DNA of 64,000 nt from Streptomyces sp. NBC_01481 (GCF_026339995.1 NZ_JAPEPT010000004.1:1-64000), one strand, 5' to 3'; positions 26,505 through 35,690 are shown, counted from the first letter of the stretch. Notes: generated from the letters alone by a model not told the origin. Made by a program: numbers and translations.

Positions 26505-28562
26505 TCAGACGGTGATGATCGCCGGGTCACTCACGCCCGGCCGGCCGTTCTCGACATGCCCTGCGAACCGGCGCAGGAAGGTCGCGTTCCGGTCGGACAC
26601 CACGCTCAGGTCGTACCAGCGCTTGCTGCGGCACAGATCCACCGTGTGCACGACGCGTCCGCCCGGGCGCACGGTGAACGTCCGCTTCGCACCGCCGTAC
26701 GCCTGCGTCACTGTGAGACGGCAGGTGGCGCTGCCCGCGTTCGTCATCGTCAGCTCGACGCTGCCGCTGGAAGCGATGTGGCGGGCCGTCACCTCGGGTC
26801 CCGCGGCCTTGCCGGGTCCCTTGAAGCTGCGCAGGAATCCGTTCGGGCCGTACACCGTGAGGTCGTACACGTCGTTGGAGTATTCCGTGTTCCACGTGTC
26901 GGAGAGCTGCTTCCCCGCGGCGGCGGTGTAGGTCCACGGTCCGTCCGTACGGTTGCCGGACGCCACCAGGAACTGGGCACCCGCCGACGCGCCACCGCTG
27001 AAGGTGAGCGTGAAGCGACCGGTCGACGGCGTGGACGCCCCGTTCACCAGCGGCGCGTACCGCAGGGGACGCGCGGGCCTCGAACCCGCCTCCTGCTTGG
27101 GCAGCGTGGGCTTGGCAGGCGGCTTCGGGACGTAGTCGGGGTGGCGGACGTTGTCCGGCGGCTGGTACGCGTCGGTGTCGGGGAGCGCGGCGGGCTCAGT
27201 GTTCTTGAGGCCGAAGTCGAAGGCCGAGGTCAGGTCGCCGCAGATGGCGCGCCGCCAGGGTGAGATGTTCGGCTCGCTCACGCCGAAGCGGTTCTCCATG
27301 AAGCGGACGATCGAGGTGTGGTCGAAGACCTCGGAGCAGACGAATCCGCCGGTGCTCCAGGGGGAGACGACGAGCATGGGCACGCGCTGGCCGAGGCCGT
27401 ACGGACCCGCGGCGTAGGAGGCGTTGCCGCCGAAGTTGTCGAGCGCGGTGTCCACGGTCGACAGGCCCTGCGCGGCCGAAGCCGGCGCGTAGGGCGGGGG
27501 CACGTGGTCGAAGTACCCGTCGTTCTCGTCGTACGTGATGAACAGCGCGGTCTTGCTCCACACCTCGGGGTTGGAGGTGAGCGCGTCAAGGACCTGCGCG
27601 ATGTACCAGGCGCCGTAGTTCGCGGGCCAGTTGGGGTGCTCGGTGAAGGCCTCGGGGGCGGCGATGTAGGAGACCTGGGGGAGTTTCCCGGCCTGCACAT
27701 CGGCCTTGAGCAGGTCGAAGTAGCCGTCGCCGCCCTTGACGTTGGTGCCGGTGCGGGCCTTGTCGTACAGCGGGTCACCGGGCTTGGCGTTGCGGTACTG
27801 GTTGAAGTACAGCAGTGAGTTGTCGCCGTAGTTGCCGCGGTAGGCGTCCTCGATCCAGCCCCAGGAGCCGGCCGCGTCCAGGCCGTCGCCGATGTCCTGG
27901 TAGATCTTCCACGAGATACCGGCCTGCTGCAGCCGCTCCGGGTACGTCGTCCAGTCGTAGCCGGCTTCCTGATTGCCGAGGACCGGACCGCCGCCCTTGC
28001 CGTCGTTGCCCGTGTGACCCGTCCACATGTAGTAGCGGTTGGGGTCGGTGGCTCCGATGAACGAACAGTGGTACGCGTCGCAGACGGTGAACGCGTCCGC
28101 GAGGGCGTAGTGGAACGGAATGTCGTTGCGCGTCAGATACGCCATCGTGCCCGCGGACTTGGCCGGTATCCACTGGTCGTACTTGCCGTTGTTCCAGGCC
28201 TTGTGGCCGCCCGCCCAGTCGTGGTCGAGGCCCGCGATGAACTGCATGCCGAGGTCCTCGGCGTCCGGGTGGTACGGCAGCACCTCCTTGTTGCCGTCCG
28301 CCTGGTACCAGACCGACTTGCCGGGGCCGGTGGACACGGGGCGCGGGTCGCCGAAGCCGCGTACGCCCTTCATCGCGCCGAAGTAGTGGTCGAACGAACG
28401 GTTCTCCTGCATCAGCACGACGACATGCTCGACGTCCTTGATGGTGCCGGAGCGGCGTGCCGCGGGAATGGCGGCGGCACGGTCGATGCTGCTGGACAAG
28501 GCGGCGAAACCGGCGGTGGCGCCGGCGATCTGCAGGAAGCGCCGCCGATTGAGTTCAGGCAT
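26505..28562 (-). CDS. Tat-exported phosphocholine-specific phospholipase C
   Basis: The 685-residue secreted enzyme has the Tat signal NRRRFLQIAGATAGFAA with twin arginines. The phosphoesterase domain (about 40-440) has the catalytic-start motif VVLMQENRSFDHYFG, FIGATDPNRYYMWTGH, ITYDENDGYFDHVPPP and PWSTGGFVCSEVFDHTS. Two beta domains of the bacterial phospholipase C C-terminal type follow at about 500-590 and 595-680. It hydrolyses phosphatidylcholine-like lipids outside the cell, usually for phosphate. The ATG giving MPELNRRR is preferred over one 36 codons upstream because GAGG precedes it and the Tat motif should lie near the start. It is monocistronic. Confidence 0.92.
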   Translation of the reverse strand: MPELNRRRFLQIAGATAGFAALSSSIDRAAAIPAARRSGTIKDVEHVVVLMQENRSFDHYFGAMKGVRGFGDPRPVSTGPGKSVWYQADGNKEVLPYHPDAEDLGMQFIAGLDHDWAGGHKAWNNGKYDQWIPAKSAGTMAYLTRNDIPFHYALADAFTVCDAYHCSFIGATDPNRYYMWTGHTGNDGKGGGPVLGNQEAGYDWTTYPERLQQAGISWKIYQDIGDGLDAAGSWGWIEDAYRGNYGDNSLLYFNQYRNAKPGDPLYDKARTGTNVKGGDGYFDLLKADVQAGKLPQVSYIAAPEAFTEHPNWPANYGAWYIAQVLDALTSNPEVWSKTALFITYDENDGYFDHVPPPYAPASAAQGLSTVDTALDNFGGNASYAAGPYGLGQRVPMLVVSPWSTGGFVCSEVFDHTSIVRFMENRFGVSEPNISPWRRAICGDLTSAFDFGLKNTEPAALPDTDAYQPPDNVRHPDYVPKPPAKPTLPKQEAGSRPARPLRYAPLVNGASTPSTGRFTLTFSGGASAGAQFLVASGNRTDGPWTYTAAAGKQLSDTWNTEYSNDVYDLTVYGPNGFLRSFKGPGKAAGPEVTARHIASSGSVELTMTNAGSATCRLTVTQAYGGAKRTFTVRPGGRVVHTVDLCRSKRWYDLSVVSDRNATFLRRFAGHVENGRPGVSDPAIITV

Positions 28563-28747
28563 GAGTGTGGCCCTCTTGGGGGTGAGGAAACAGGAGCGAG
28601 CGGAGTTTCCAAGAGGAACGAGCGAAAGGGAAGAGGCGGTGTCGTACGCGTGAAAGAGCGAGGTACTCATCGCGAACAGCCCGGCGGGGTCCCGGAAATG
28701 GCGCGAACTGGAGTTTCGGTGGAGCGTTCCCCGGACAGGACCTAGCC

Positions 28748-29773
28748 TCAGGAGGCCGGGGCCGCCCGGGACACGGTCCAGTCGAGCAGGTGCTCGGCGC
28801 TCCAGGTGTTGATCACTCGCTCCGCGGGCACCTCGCACTCCTCTGCCCGGGCACAGCCGATGATCTGCCAGTCGAGCTGTCCGGGGGCGTGCGCGTCGGA
28901 GTCGACGGAGAAGAAGGCCCCGGCGGCCACCGCATGCCGCAGCAGGCTCTTGGGCGGATCGCGGCGCTCGGGCCTGCTGTTGATCTCCACGGCTGTGCCG
29001 TGAGCGGCACAGGCGGCGAAGACCTCCTCGGCGTCGAACTGCGACGGAGGCCGTCGCCTTTCGGAGACCAGCCGGCCCGTGCAGTGGCCCAGCACATCGG
29101 CCAGCGGGTTCTGGACGGCTTTGACCATGCGCCGCGTCATCGGTGCGGATTCCATCCGCAGTTCGGAGTGGACCGAGACGACAACGAGGTCCAACTGGTC
29201 GAGCAGTTCCGGCTCCTGGTCGAGCGAGCCGTCCGACAGGATGTCGCACTCGATGCCGGTCAGTAGCCGGAACGGGGCCCAGCGGGCGTTGAGCTCCGCC
29301 ACGACCTCCAACTGCTCGCGCAGCCGCTCCGCCGACAGACCACTGGCGACCGTCAGCCGGGGAGAGTGATCGGTGAGTACGGCCCACTCGTGCCCCAGCG
29401 CGATCGCCGCCCGCCCCATCGCCTCGATCGGGCTGCCGCCGTCCGACCAGTCCGAGTGCAGATGACAGTCTCCCCGCAGCAGGGCGCGCAGGTGAGTACC
29501 GCCGTCGGCCAGCGGCCCGGACGCCTCGTCCTCCAGCCGCCGAAGGTAGGCGGGTACCTCACCGGCCAGGGCCTCGCGTACGACACCCGCGGTCTTCGGG
29601 CCGATGCCCTTGACCGCTTCCAGGGAGCCCGAAGCCGCGCGCCGGCGGATCTCGTCGTCGGACATCTTCACCAGTACCGCGGACGCGGCGCGAAAGGCGC
29701 GGACCCGATAGGTCTCCGCGCCGCTGCGCTCCAGCAGAAACGCGATCCGTTCCAGCGCCTCCACGGGGTGCAT
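28748..29773 (-). CDS. PHP-domain phosphoesterase with helix-hairpin-helix module
   Basis: The 341-residue protein resembles the C-terminal half of a family X DNA polymerase without the polymerase fold. The N-terminal helical HhH region (about 1-85, LEAVKGIGPKTAGVVREAL) is followed by a PHP domain with metal motifs GDCHLHSDWSDG, LTDHSPRL, HSELRM, DVLGHCTGR and VDSDAHAP. PHP domains here are phosphoesterases or 3' exonucleases in DNA repair. A role in repair is inferred from the HhH-PHP pairing. AAGGAG lies five bases before the ATG, so the longer upstream frame is ignored. The 278 bases to the divergent DUF5133 gene hold promoters only. Confidence 0.85.
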   Translation of the reverse strand: MHPVEALERIAFLLERSGAETYRVRAFRAASAVLVKMSDDEIRRRAASGSLEAVKGIGPKTAGVVREALAGEVPAYLRRLEDEASGPLADGGTHLRALLRGDCHLHSDWSDGGSPIEAMGRAAIALGHEWAVLTDHSPRLTVASGLSAERLREQLEVVAELNARWAPFRLLTGIECDILSDGSLDQEPELLDQLDLVVVSVHSELRMESAPMTRRMVKAVQNPLADVLGHCTGRLVSERRRPPSQFDAEEVFAACAAHGTAVEINSRPERRDPPKSLLRHAVAAGAFFSVDSDAHAPGQLDWQIIGCARAEECEVPAERVINTWSAEHLLDWTVSRAAPAS

Positions 29774-30051
29774 CTCGTCTCCTTCGCACCGTGCCGGTGG
29801 ATCCACCGGTTCCCGGCCGTTCCTCCCACTGTCGCCCGCCCCGCAATCCGCGGCACCCCGTACGGCCGTATACAGCTTCGGTAGCCGAAATTCGCTCACG
29901 GTAGTCACGCGAATGGCGGGTGTGACAACCCCGGGCGAAAATGAACGGCCGGATGACTCCGACGTACGGCAGGCCCGCTGCGGCCGTCCGTGCCCCTGGT
30001 GGGGGCCGGAACGGACCGCCCGCTGGTGCTTTTCACTCAAGGAGGGCACTG

Positions 30052-30300
30052 ATGTTGATGCCGGACACCGCTGTGATCACCCGCCTGATGGCGCTCTATC
30101 GGGCACACGAACACCACTTTCTGCACGCGCCCCACGACCGTGGCGCGCGGATGCGCTTCGAGGACACGGCGTACACGCTGTGCGTGCTGATGGGTGAGCG
30201 CACGGCCAGAGAGGCCGTGCTCAAGGCGGAGCGCTATGTGGCCCGGACCCGGCCCGCGAAGGGGTCCGCCGGGCAGCGCTCGTCACCCACGGTCAGCTGA
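30052..30300 (+). CDS. DUF5133 small protein
   Basis: The 82-residue soluble helical protein MLMPDTAVITRLMALY... with FEDTAYTLCVLMGERTAREA matches the Streptomyces DUF5133 family. Members often sit beside stress and antibiotic genes and have no known function. GGAGG is six bases before the ATG. It lies 69 bases upstream of the FUSC-type transporter on the same strand and may share its transcript. Confidence 0.78.
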   Translation: MLMPDTAVITRLMALYRAHEHHFLHAPHDRGARMRFEDTAYTLCVLMGERTAREAVLKAERYVARTRPAKGSAGQRSSPTVS

Positions 30301-30369
30301 CCGGGGCACCGCTGGAGGACTGCCCGGGTCCGCCCGCTGACGAGCGGGAAGGATCAAGGAGTGCGTGAG

Positions 30370-31596
30370 GTGACCAAGTCCGTGACGGCGCCGGTGGCCG
30401 AACTGGTCCGCCGGCGCCGCGAGCCCGCCGTCGTCCAGACGGTGCGCTCGACGGCGGCCGCGACGATCTCGTACGTCGTCGCCCTGCAGCTGAGCAGCGA
30501 ACCCGCGCCGCTCACCGCGCCCCTCACCGCGCTCCTCGTTGTCCAGGTGACCCTCTACTCCACCCTCACGACCGGTATCCGCCGGGTGAACTCCGTCGTC
30601 GCGGGCGTACTGATCGCCATCGGCTTCAGTGCGCTCGTCGGCCTGACGTGGTGGAGCCTGGGGCTGATCATCCTGGCTTCGCTCGTGGTCGGTCGACTGG
30701 TCCGCGTCGACGAGTTCGTGCCCGAGGTCGCGATCAGCGCGATGCTCGTGCTCGGTGTGACCCAGGTCGGCGGCGCGGCCTGGGACCGGGTCCTGGAGAC
30801 ACTGATCGGCGCGGTCGTGGGGCTCTTGTTCAACGTCGTGTTCGTGCCACCGGTATGGGTGGGTCCCGCCGGTGACTCCATCGAGGACCTCGCCCGGCGC
30901 ATGCGCCGACTGCTCCTGCACATCGGCGAGGAGCTGAGCGGCCCCACTCCCGTCGAGCGCGCGGCCGCCCGTCTTCATGAGGCACGCCGCCTCGACAACA
31001 ACATCGCGGAAGTCGACGGGGCTCTGCGGCAGGCGGAGGACAGCCTCCGGCTCAATCCGCGGGTCAAAGAGGCGCTGCTGCACCGGGTCGTGCTGCGTAC
31101 GGGGCTCGACACCCTCGAAATCTGTGCGGTGGTCCTGCGCGTACTGGCCCGCACGATGACCGACCTCGCCAAGAAGCGCGGTGGGCAGGACGTGTTCCCG
31201 CCGGAGGTGGGTGTCGCCCTCGAGGAACTGCTGGGCCATGTCGCCGATGCGCTGGTCAGCTTCTCCGTAATGGTGACCACACAGGTGAGCCGCAGCGCCG
31301 ACGCGGCGGAGTCCCGGCTGGCCGACGAGCTCGCCGCGGCCGCCGCAGCACGGGAGAAGGCCGCGGAGCTGCTTCTCCAGGGCGTGCAACGGCATCCTCG
31401 CGACTGGCAGCTGCACGGCGCGCTGCTCACGGAGATCGACCGGATCCTCGACGAGCTGGACATGGACCACCGCTCGCAGCGCCTGATGGAGGAACTGGAC
31501 CGGGTGACCCGGGAGCAGCACGAACGGTATCCGTGGATCTCCGCCATCAGCCGGTGGGCGCGCGGCAAACGCCAGCGGCGGGCCGCGTCCCGCTGA
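30370..31596 (+). CDS. FUSC / aromatic acid exporter-family membrane protein
   Basis: The product is about 408 residues. Five or six transmembrane helices occupy residues about 20-165 (VQTVRSTAAATISYVVALQL, LVVQVTLYSTLTTGIRRV, SLGLIILASLVVGRLV). A long charged cytoplasmic helical region follows, with RRLLLHIGEELSGP. This is the FUSC/ArAE layout of aromatic-acid efflux proteins. Function is assigned at family level only. GTG nine bases upstream is a possible start, but the chosen GTG lies eight bases after AAGGAG. It converges with the sigma factor gene. Confidence 0.8.
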   Translation: MTKSVTAPVAELVRRRREPAVVQTVRSTAAATISYVVALQLSSEPAPLTAPLTALLVVQVTLYSTLTTGIRRVNSVVAGVLIAIGFSALVGLTWWSLGLIILASLVVGRLVRVDEFVPEVAISAMLVLGVTQVGGAAWDRVLETLIGAVVGLLFNVVFVPPVWVGPAGDSIEDLARRMRRLLLHIGEELSGPTPVERAAARLHEARRLDNNIAEVDGALRQAEDSLRLNPRVKEALLHRVVLRTGLDTLEICAVVLRVLARTMTDLAKKRGGQDVFPPEVGVALEELLGHVADALVSFSVMVTTQVSRSADAAESRLADELAAAAAAREKAAELLLQGVQRHPRDWQLHGALLTEIDRILDELDMDHRSQRLMEELDRVTREQHERYPWISAISRWARGKRQRRAASR

Positions 31597-31636
31597 CCGG
31601 CCCGCGCGCGGTGCCTGCGGGCCGGGGCGGTACGGG

Positions 31637-32428
31637 TTACGCGGCCTCCTGCATGACCTGTTCGCGCAGATGCGCGCAGCAGCGGCTGATCAGCCGGGAC
31701 ACATGCATCTGGGAGATGCCCAGGTCCTTCGCGATGCTGCTCTGGGTCATGTCCCGGAAGAAGCGCAGGTAGAGGATGCGCTGCTCGCGCTGCGACAGCC
31801 TGCTCAGCTCCGGTTTGACCGCCTCGCGGTCCACGAGCACGTCGATCGCCGGGTCGGGTGTGCCGAGAGTGTCGCGGAGGGAGTATCCGTCCTCGGAACC
31901 GGCTGTTTCGGCGTCGAGGGAGAGCGCGGTGAAGCTCTCGAGCGCCGAGAGCCCCTCCCGCACCTCGTCCTCGGTCATTCCGGTGTACTGGGCGATTTCG
32001 GCCGCGGAAGGGTCGCGGCCGGGGATGGACTGGGCGAGGTCCCGGCGGGCGACCCGGACACGGTTGCGCAGATCCTGGACTCGGCGCGGCACATGCATGG
32101 CCCACATGTGGTCGCGGAAGTGGCGCTTGACCTCGCCGACCACGGTCGGTACGGCGTAGCTCTCGAATGCGTGGCCGCGGGACGGGTCGTAGTGGTCGAC
32201 GGCCTTGACCAGGCCGAGGGCGGCGACCTGCCGCAGATCCTCGAGGGACTCCCCGCGGTTGCGGAAGCGGCCGGCCAGCCGTTCCGACATGGGCAGCCAG
32301 GCGTACACGATCTCCTGGCGCAGGAGCCGCCGTTCGGCTCCGTCGGGCAGTGCGGACATCTTCCGGAACGCGTCCGCGGTGTCGGGTGCGTCGTCGTGCG
32401 GATGCTTGCCGTTCGTGTGGGTACGCAT
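31637..32428 (-). CDS. SigB/F-family RNA polymerase sigma factor (first)
   Basis: The 263-residue sigma factor shows region 2 as LEDLRQVAALGLVKAVDHYDP and FESYAVPTVVGEVKRHFRDH, and region 3 as VPRRVQDLRNRVRVARRDL. Region 4 follows as LSQREQRILYLRFFRDMTQ, then IAKDLGISQMHVSRLI. This is the stress/sporulation group controlled by partner switching. The ATG giving MRTHTNGK has GGGAG 11 bases upstream; an ATG ten codons earlier lacks a ribosome site. Its natural inhibitor is likely one of the RsbW-like ATPases nearby. It is divergent from the DUF2795 gene. Confidence 0.93.
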   Translation of the reverse strand: MRTHTNGKHPHDDAPDTADAFRKMSALPDGAERRLLRQEIVYAWLPMSERLAGRFRNRGESLEDLRQVAALGLVKAVDHYDPSRGHAFESYAVPTVVGEVKRHFRDHMWAMHVPRRVQDLRNRVRVARRDLAQSIPGRDPSAAEIAQYTGMTEDEVREGLSALESFTALSLDAETAGSEDGYSLRDTLGTPDPAIDVLVDREAVKPELSRLSQREQRILYLRFFRDMTQSSIAKDLGISQMHVSRLISRCCAHLREQVMQEAA

Positions 32429-32606
32429 GGTGCTCGCAGCTCCCTGAGTGGTCCTCATTCGGGCGGGCGTGGTCGGATCACCGGAGATCCGCCGGGCAGG
32501 ACCGGTGCACGCCCGGAGCTGATCGCTCTCACGGGACGTGCCTCCTGTCCGGAGCACATGACGCAGGTGCCCGGTCGAACCTCTCGGAAACGTGCGCCGT
32601 CGGCCT

Positions 32607-32631
32607 GTGTCAGAAGGCGCCGATCGGGTAC
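32607..32631 (+). promoter_or_regulatory. SigB-type promoter of the DUF2795 gene
   Basis: GTGT, 15 bases, then GGGTAC fits the S. coelicolor SigB consensus GNNT-N14-16-GGGTAC/T. It lies 34 bases before the gene start, leaving a short leader. The match is seen; use by either local sigma factor is inferred. Confidence 0.6.
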
Positions 32632-32664
32632 GTGCACAGTCTCCCCACGATCGAGGAGGAGGAC

Positions 32665-33042
32665 ATGCAGCGAGGCAGTGATCGCCTCAGCGTCCACAAG
32701 GACGAAGAGATGAAGCATGAATTGCAGGGCCTGCTCCGTTCCGGACACCCCACGCGGGTGGAGGAGTGGCACGACCCCGAGCCCGGCGCCGACGACGACC
32801 CGGAGATCGCCTTGGGCTTCGTGACCACGATGGGCTCGCTGGGCCCCGACGAGCAGTTGCGGATCGAACTGGCGCGGCACCTGGGCCGTACGGCCTTCCC
32901 GGCCACGCGTCGCGAACTGGTACACACTCTGACCGCGCGGCATGCTCCCGACCGGCTGGTCGACATGGTCAACCGGCTGCCCGCCCACCACACGTACCGC
33001 ACCGCACACGAAATCGTCAGCGCCCTCCCACGCCGGTCCTGA
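32665..33042 (+). CDS. DUF2795 domain protein
   Basis: The 125-residue soluble protein has a polar N-terminal half (EEWHDPEPGADDDPE) and a C-terminal DUF2795 module: RIELARHLGRTAFPATRREL, then RLPAHHTYRTAHEIVSAL. The domain occurs in many actinobacterial stress proteins and has no proven activity. GAGGAGG lies close before the ATG. A SigB-type promoter sits directly upstream. Confidence 0.8.
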   Translation: MQRGSDRLSVHKDEEMKHELQGLLRSGHPTRVEEWHDPEPGADDDPEIALGFVTTMGSLGPDEQLRIELARHLGRTAFPATRRELVHTLTARHAPDRLVDMVNRLPAHHTYRTAHEIVSALPRRS

Positions 33043-33068
33043 CGGCTTCGCCGAAGCAATCACCCCGG

Positions 33069-33093
33069 GTGTGGAGACCCGGGCAGCGGGTAC
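33069..33093 (+). promoter_or_regulatory. SigB-type promoter of the STAS antagonist gene
   Basis: GTGT-N15-GGGTAC, identical in spacing and -35 bases to the site before the DUF2795 gene, lies 121 bases upstream of the STAS gene. It suggests feedback by the sigma factor the STAS protein controls. Confidence 0.6.
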
Positions 33094-33214
33094 GTCTCCT
33101 GAGTCCCGGGAAGCGGGCGCGGGAACGGGCCCGGTGGCGGAGGCGGTCTCGCCCTGCCAACGTCGAAAGCATCGACATGACCGGATGGACGTCGCGAGGA
33201 GCGGGAGAATCCCC

Positions 33215-33613
33215 ATGGTGTCGGGAGTCGCCGGACAGCCGCAGGGGGATGGTGCCGCCCAGAAGGGACGCTTCGACGTCGAAGTGAGGCCGGTGGCCGG
33301 TGCCGTCGTCCTCGTACTCTCGGGCGAACTCGATCACGACACGGCCGAGCCGCTGCGTGAGGCCCTGTCGGACGCTGTGCGGGCCGCACCCGAGCGGATC
33401 GTGGTCGACTGCGCGGACCTGAACTTCTGCGATTCCACCGGCCTGAACCTGCTGCTGCGGGCGCGGCTCGCGGCGCGCGAGGCGGACGGCCGTCTGGCGC
33501 TGTCCGCGCTGCGGCCGCCGGTGGCCCGCATGTTCGACATCACCGGTGCCCAGGCGGTGTTCCCGGTGTACGCCGGCCTCGACGAGGCGCTGGCGGACGA
33601 GTGGCCGAAGTAG
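33215..33613 (+). CDS. STAS-domain anti-sigma factor antagonist (RsbV-like)
   Basis: The 132-residue protein carries a STAS domain with VVLVLSGELDHDTAEPLREAL and the phosphorylation loop NFCDSTGLNLLL, where Ser74 is the expected target. When unphosphorylated, such proteins bind an RsbW-type kinase and free its sigma factor. GGGAG lies seven bases before the chosen ATG; an ATG ten codons earlier is weaker. The RsbW-like gene starts 11 bases after this stop, so the two are co-transcribed. Confidence 0.92.
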   Translation: MVSGVAGQPQGDGAAQKGRFDVEVRPVAGAVVLVLSGELDHDTAEPLREALSDAVRAAPERIVVDCADLNFCDSTGLNLLLRARLAAREADGRLALSALRPPVARMFDITGAQAVFPVYAGLDEALADEWPK

Positions 33614-33624
33614 GCGAGGAACGG

Positions 33625-34077
33625 ATGGGCGTGAGCGTCCGCGGGCAGGGGCAGACCCGTCGACTGGCGCTGTTCGGCACCAAGGGGGTCGTGGGCCGCT
33701 GCCGTGACTTCACCGAACAGGCTCTGGCCGACTGGGGGTGGACGCCTGCCCGGACGCGGCAGGACGCGGAGCTTGCCGAGGATGTACTGCTCCTTGTGTC
33801 GGAACTGGTCACCAACGCCTGCCTGCACGCGGGCGGGCCCACCGAGCTCGTGCTCAACCACACCGGCGACCGGCTGCGGATCGAGGTCGCCGACGCCAGC
33901 CCCGAGCCTCCGAGGCCGCGGGTACCGCAGGTCGTCTCGCAGCCCGGGGGCCACGGCCTGATCGTGATCGAGCGGCTGGCGCGGAGCTGGGGCTGGGCGC
34001 CCGTGGGCGACGGCAAGGTCGTCTGGCTGGAGGTCGGCACTCCGGCGCACGCGGCGGGGGAGTGGCCGCCCCCGTAG
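33625..34077 (+). CDS. RsbW-like anti-sigma ATPase (first)
   Basis: The 150-residue HATPase_c protein of the serine-kinase anti-sigma type has DVLLLVSELVTNACLHAGGP carrying the N-box (ELVTNA), IEVADASPEPP and GGHGLIVIERLARSWGW as G-boxes. It should bind a SigB/F sigma factor and phosphorylate its STAS antagonist. It is paired with the STAS gene just upstream. GAGG lies five bases before this ATG; a GTG eight codons earlier overlaps the STAS stop. Confidence 0.9.
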   Translation: MGVSVRGQGQTRRLALFGTKGVVGRCRDFTEQALADWGWTPARTRQDAELAEDVLLLVSELVTNACLHAGGPTELVLNHTGDRLRIEVADASPEPPRPRVPQVVSQPGGHGLIVIERLARSWGWAPVGDGKVVWLEVGTPAHAAGEWPPP

Positions 34078-34104
34078 GTCCCGGGCGGTTCAGGGCCGAG
34101 CGGC

Positions 34105-34980
34105 TCAGGACGAGGCGTCGTCGAGGAGTGCGGCCCGCAGCGTCGCGTAGATGGCGGCCAGCAGCCGTGAGACATGCATCTGCGACAGCCCGAGCCGGGC
34201 GCCGATCTCGGACTGCGTCAGTTCCTCGCCGAAGCGCAGCGAGAGGATCAGCCGGTCCCGCTCCCCGAGCGAGGCGATCACGGGCTTGAGGGACGCGACG
34301 GCCTCCACGATGTCGAAGGCAGGGTCCTCGTTGCCCAGGCCGCGGGTGAGGGCGCTCAGGGCGTCGTCCTCGTCGACCGGGGCATCCAGGGAGCGGGCCA
34401 CGTAGCCATTCGCCGCCTGCTCCCCCTCGACCACCTCGGCTTCGGTGACCCCGAGATGGGCGGCCAGCTCGGCGGCGGTCGGGCAGCGGCCCAGGTGCTG
34501 TTCCATCTGGTCGCGGGCCCGGGCCAGGTCGATGCGCAGCTCCTGGAGACGGCGTGGCACCTGGACGGCCCAGCTGGTGTCGCGGAAGAAGCGCTTGATC
34601 TCGCCGACGATTGTCGGCAGGGCGAAGCTGGTGAATTCGATGCCGCGCTCGGCGTCGAAGCGGTTGATCGCCTTGATGAGGCCGATCGTCCCGACCTGGA
34701 TGATGTCCTCGGTGGGTTCGGACCGGCTGCGGAACCGCCGGGCGGCGAATTTCACGAGGCTGAGGTTGAGCTCGACCAGGGTGTTGCGGACATACGAGTA
34801 CTCAGCGGTGCCCTCTTCGAGCGTGGCGAGACGCTTGAACAGCGAGGCCGACAGCGTCCGTGCGTCCACGGTGCTGACGGACAGCGGGTCCGCGATCTCC
34901 GGTATGCCGTCCGGCGCCCTACGGCGTGCGACGACTGCCTGCTTGGTATCGGTCGGCTGGGTTCGAGTCCTGGTGGACAT
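34105..34980 (-). CDS. SigB/F-family RNA polymerase sigma factor (second)
   Basis: The 291-residue sigma factor shows region 2 as TEDIIQVGTIGLIKAINRFD and FTSFALPTIVGEIKRFFRDT, and region 3 as VPRRLQELRIDLARARDQM. Region 4 follows as LGERDRLILSLRFGEEL, then IGARLGLSQMHVSRLL. It is distinct from the first factor (about half identical by eye), so the locus carries two. AGGA lies six bases before the ATG. It is flanked on both sides by RsbW-like genes, one convergent and one divergent. Confidence 0.93.
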   Translation of the reverse strand: MSTRTRTQPTDTKQAVVARRRAPDGIPEIADPLSVSTVDARTLSASLFKRLATLEEGTAEYSYVRNTLVELNLSLVKFAARRFRSRSEPTEDIIQVGTIGLIKAINRFDAERGIEFTSFALPTIVGEIKRFFRDTSWAVQVPRRLQELRIDLARARDQMEQHLGRCPTAAELAAHLGVTEAEVVEGEQAANGYVARSLDAPVDEDDALSALTRGLGNEDPAFDIVEAVASLKPVIASLGERDRLILSLRFGEELTQSEIGARLGLSQMHVSRLLAAIYATLRAALLDDASS

Positions 34981-35083
34981 GAGGCTTCCTCGACGGGGCG
35001 GAGGCCGGCGCTGCCGATGCAGCGTGACCGTCGTATGAGCTCTGCCTTGAAGATGCCCATTTACGGTGCTTTGATGCCGCCCG

Positions 35084-35527
35084 ATGGGGCACCCGCACCC
35101 TGTGGACCGGGCACAGAAACAACGGCAGGCGACCGACAGCCGCCGATTTCCGCTGGCGGGCGGGCCGGGCGTGGTGGGCCGGTGCCGCGACCTGACGCGG
35201 CAGGTGCTCGACGAGTGGTACAGCCTTTCCGGCCCCTCCGGAAGCGTTCTGAAGGCGGACATACTGCTGCTTGTCTCCGAGGTCGTCACCAATTCGTGCC
35301 TGCACGGCGGGACGCCCGTCGAGCTGGGGCTCGACAGGGCTCCCGGGCGGCTGTGGGTCCAGGTCAGCGACACCAGTCCGGTACGGCCCCGACCGCACGG
35401 CCCGCACCGGCCGGCCAGTTCCTCGGGGCACGGCCTGTATCTGCTGCAGCAGCTCTCCGACGGCTGGGGCTGGGTGCCGCGCGGAACGGGCAAGGCCGTC
35501 TGGTTCGTGGTCACCATTCCCGAGTGA
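35084..35527 (+). CDS. RsbW-like anti-sigma ATPase (second)
   Basis: The 147-residue HATPase_c protein is similar in layout to the first: ADILLLVSEVVTNSCLHGG holds the N-box, VQVSDTSPVRP and SGHGLYLLQQLSDGWGW the G-boxes. It lies divergent to the second sigma factor, a likely partner. No clear ribosome site precedes the ATG; a GTG 17 bases later is an alternative. It is followed by a palindromic intergenic repeat. Confidence 0.85.
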   Translation: MGHPHPVDRAQKQRQATDSRRFPLAGGPGVVGRCRDLTRQVLDEWYSLSGPSGSVLKADILLLVSEVVTNSCLHGGTPVELGLDRAPGRLWVQVSDTSPVRPRPHGPHRPASSSGHGLYLLQQLSDGWGWVPRGTGKAVWFVVTIPE

Positions 35528-35533
35528 TCCTTA

Positions 35534-35690
35534 GGGCCTGTCGTTCGGATCTTGCCGGGCTCGCGTGCCCTGGCACGCACGCTCGCTGCGTTGTCGTCAG
35601 TCGCCGACGCTCCGCGTCGGCTCCTTCCGCCTTGCGATCGCACGCACCAGACCCCGCTCGCTGATCCGGCCTGATCCAAACGACAGACCC
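35534..35690. repeat. Palindromic MITE-like intergenic repeat
   Basis: The 157-base element has 18-base imperfect terminal repeats, GGGCCTGTCGTTCGGATC on the left and the complement of GGGTCTGTCGTTTGGATC on the right (16 of 18 match). An internal perfect stem GCCGACGC/GCGTCGGC sits around 35603-35621. It has no coding capacity and no evident target duplication. Elements of this kind recur between Streptomyces genes; mobility is inferred. Confidence 0.7.

Noticed and set aside
28563..28745. PHO-box-like 11-base periodic repeats upstream of phospholipase C
   Set aside because: Segments such as GTTCGCG and GTTCCTC recur at about 11-base spacing, and phospholipases are plausible PhoP targets, but none matches GTTCACC well enough to call.
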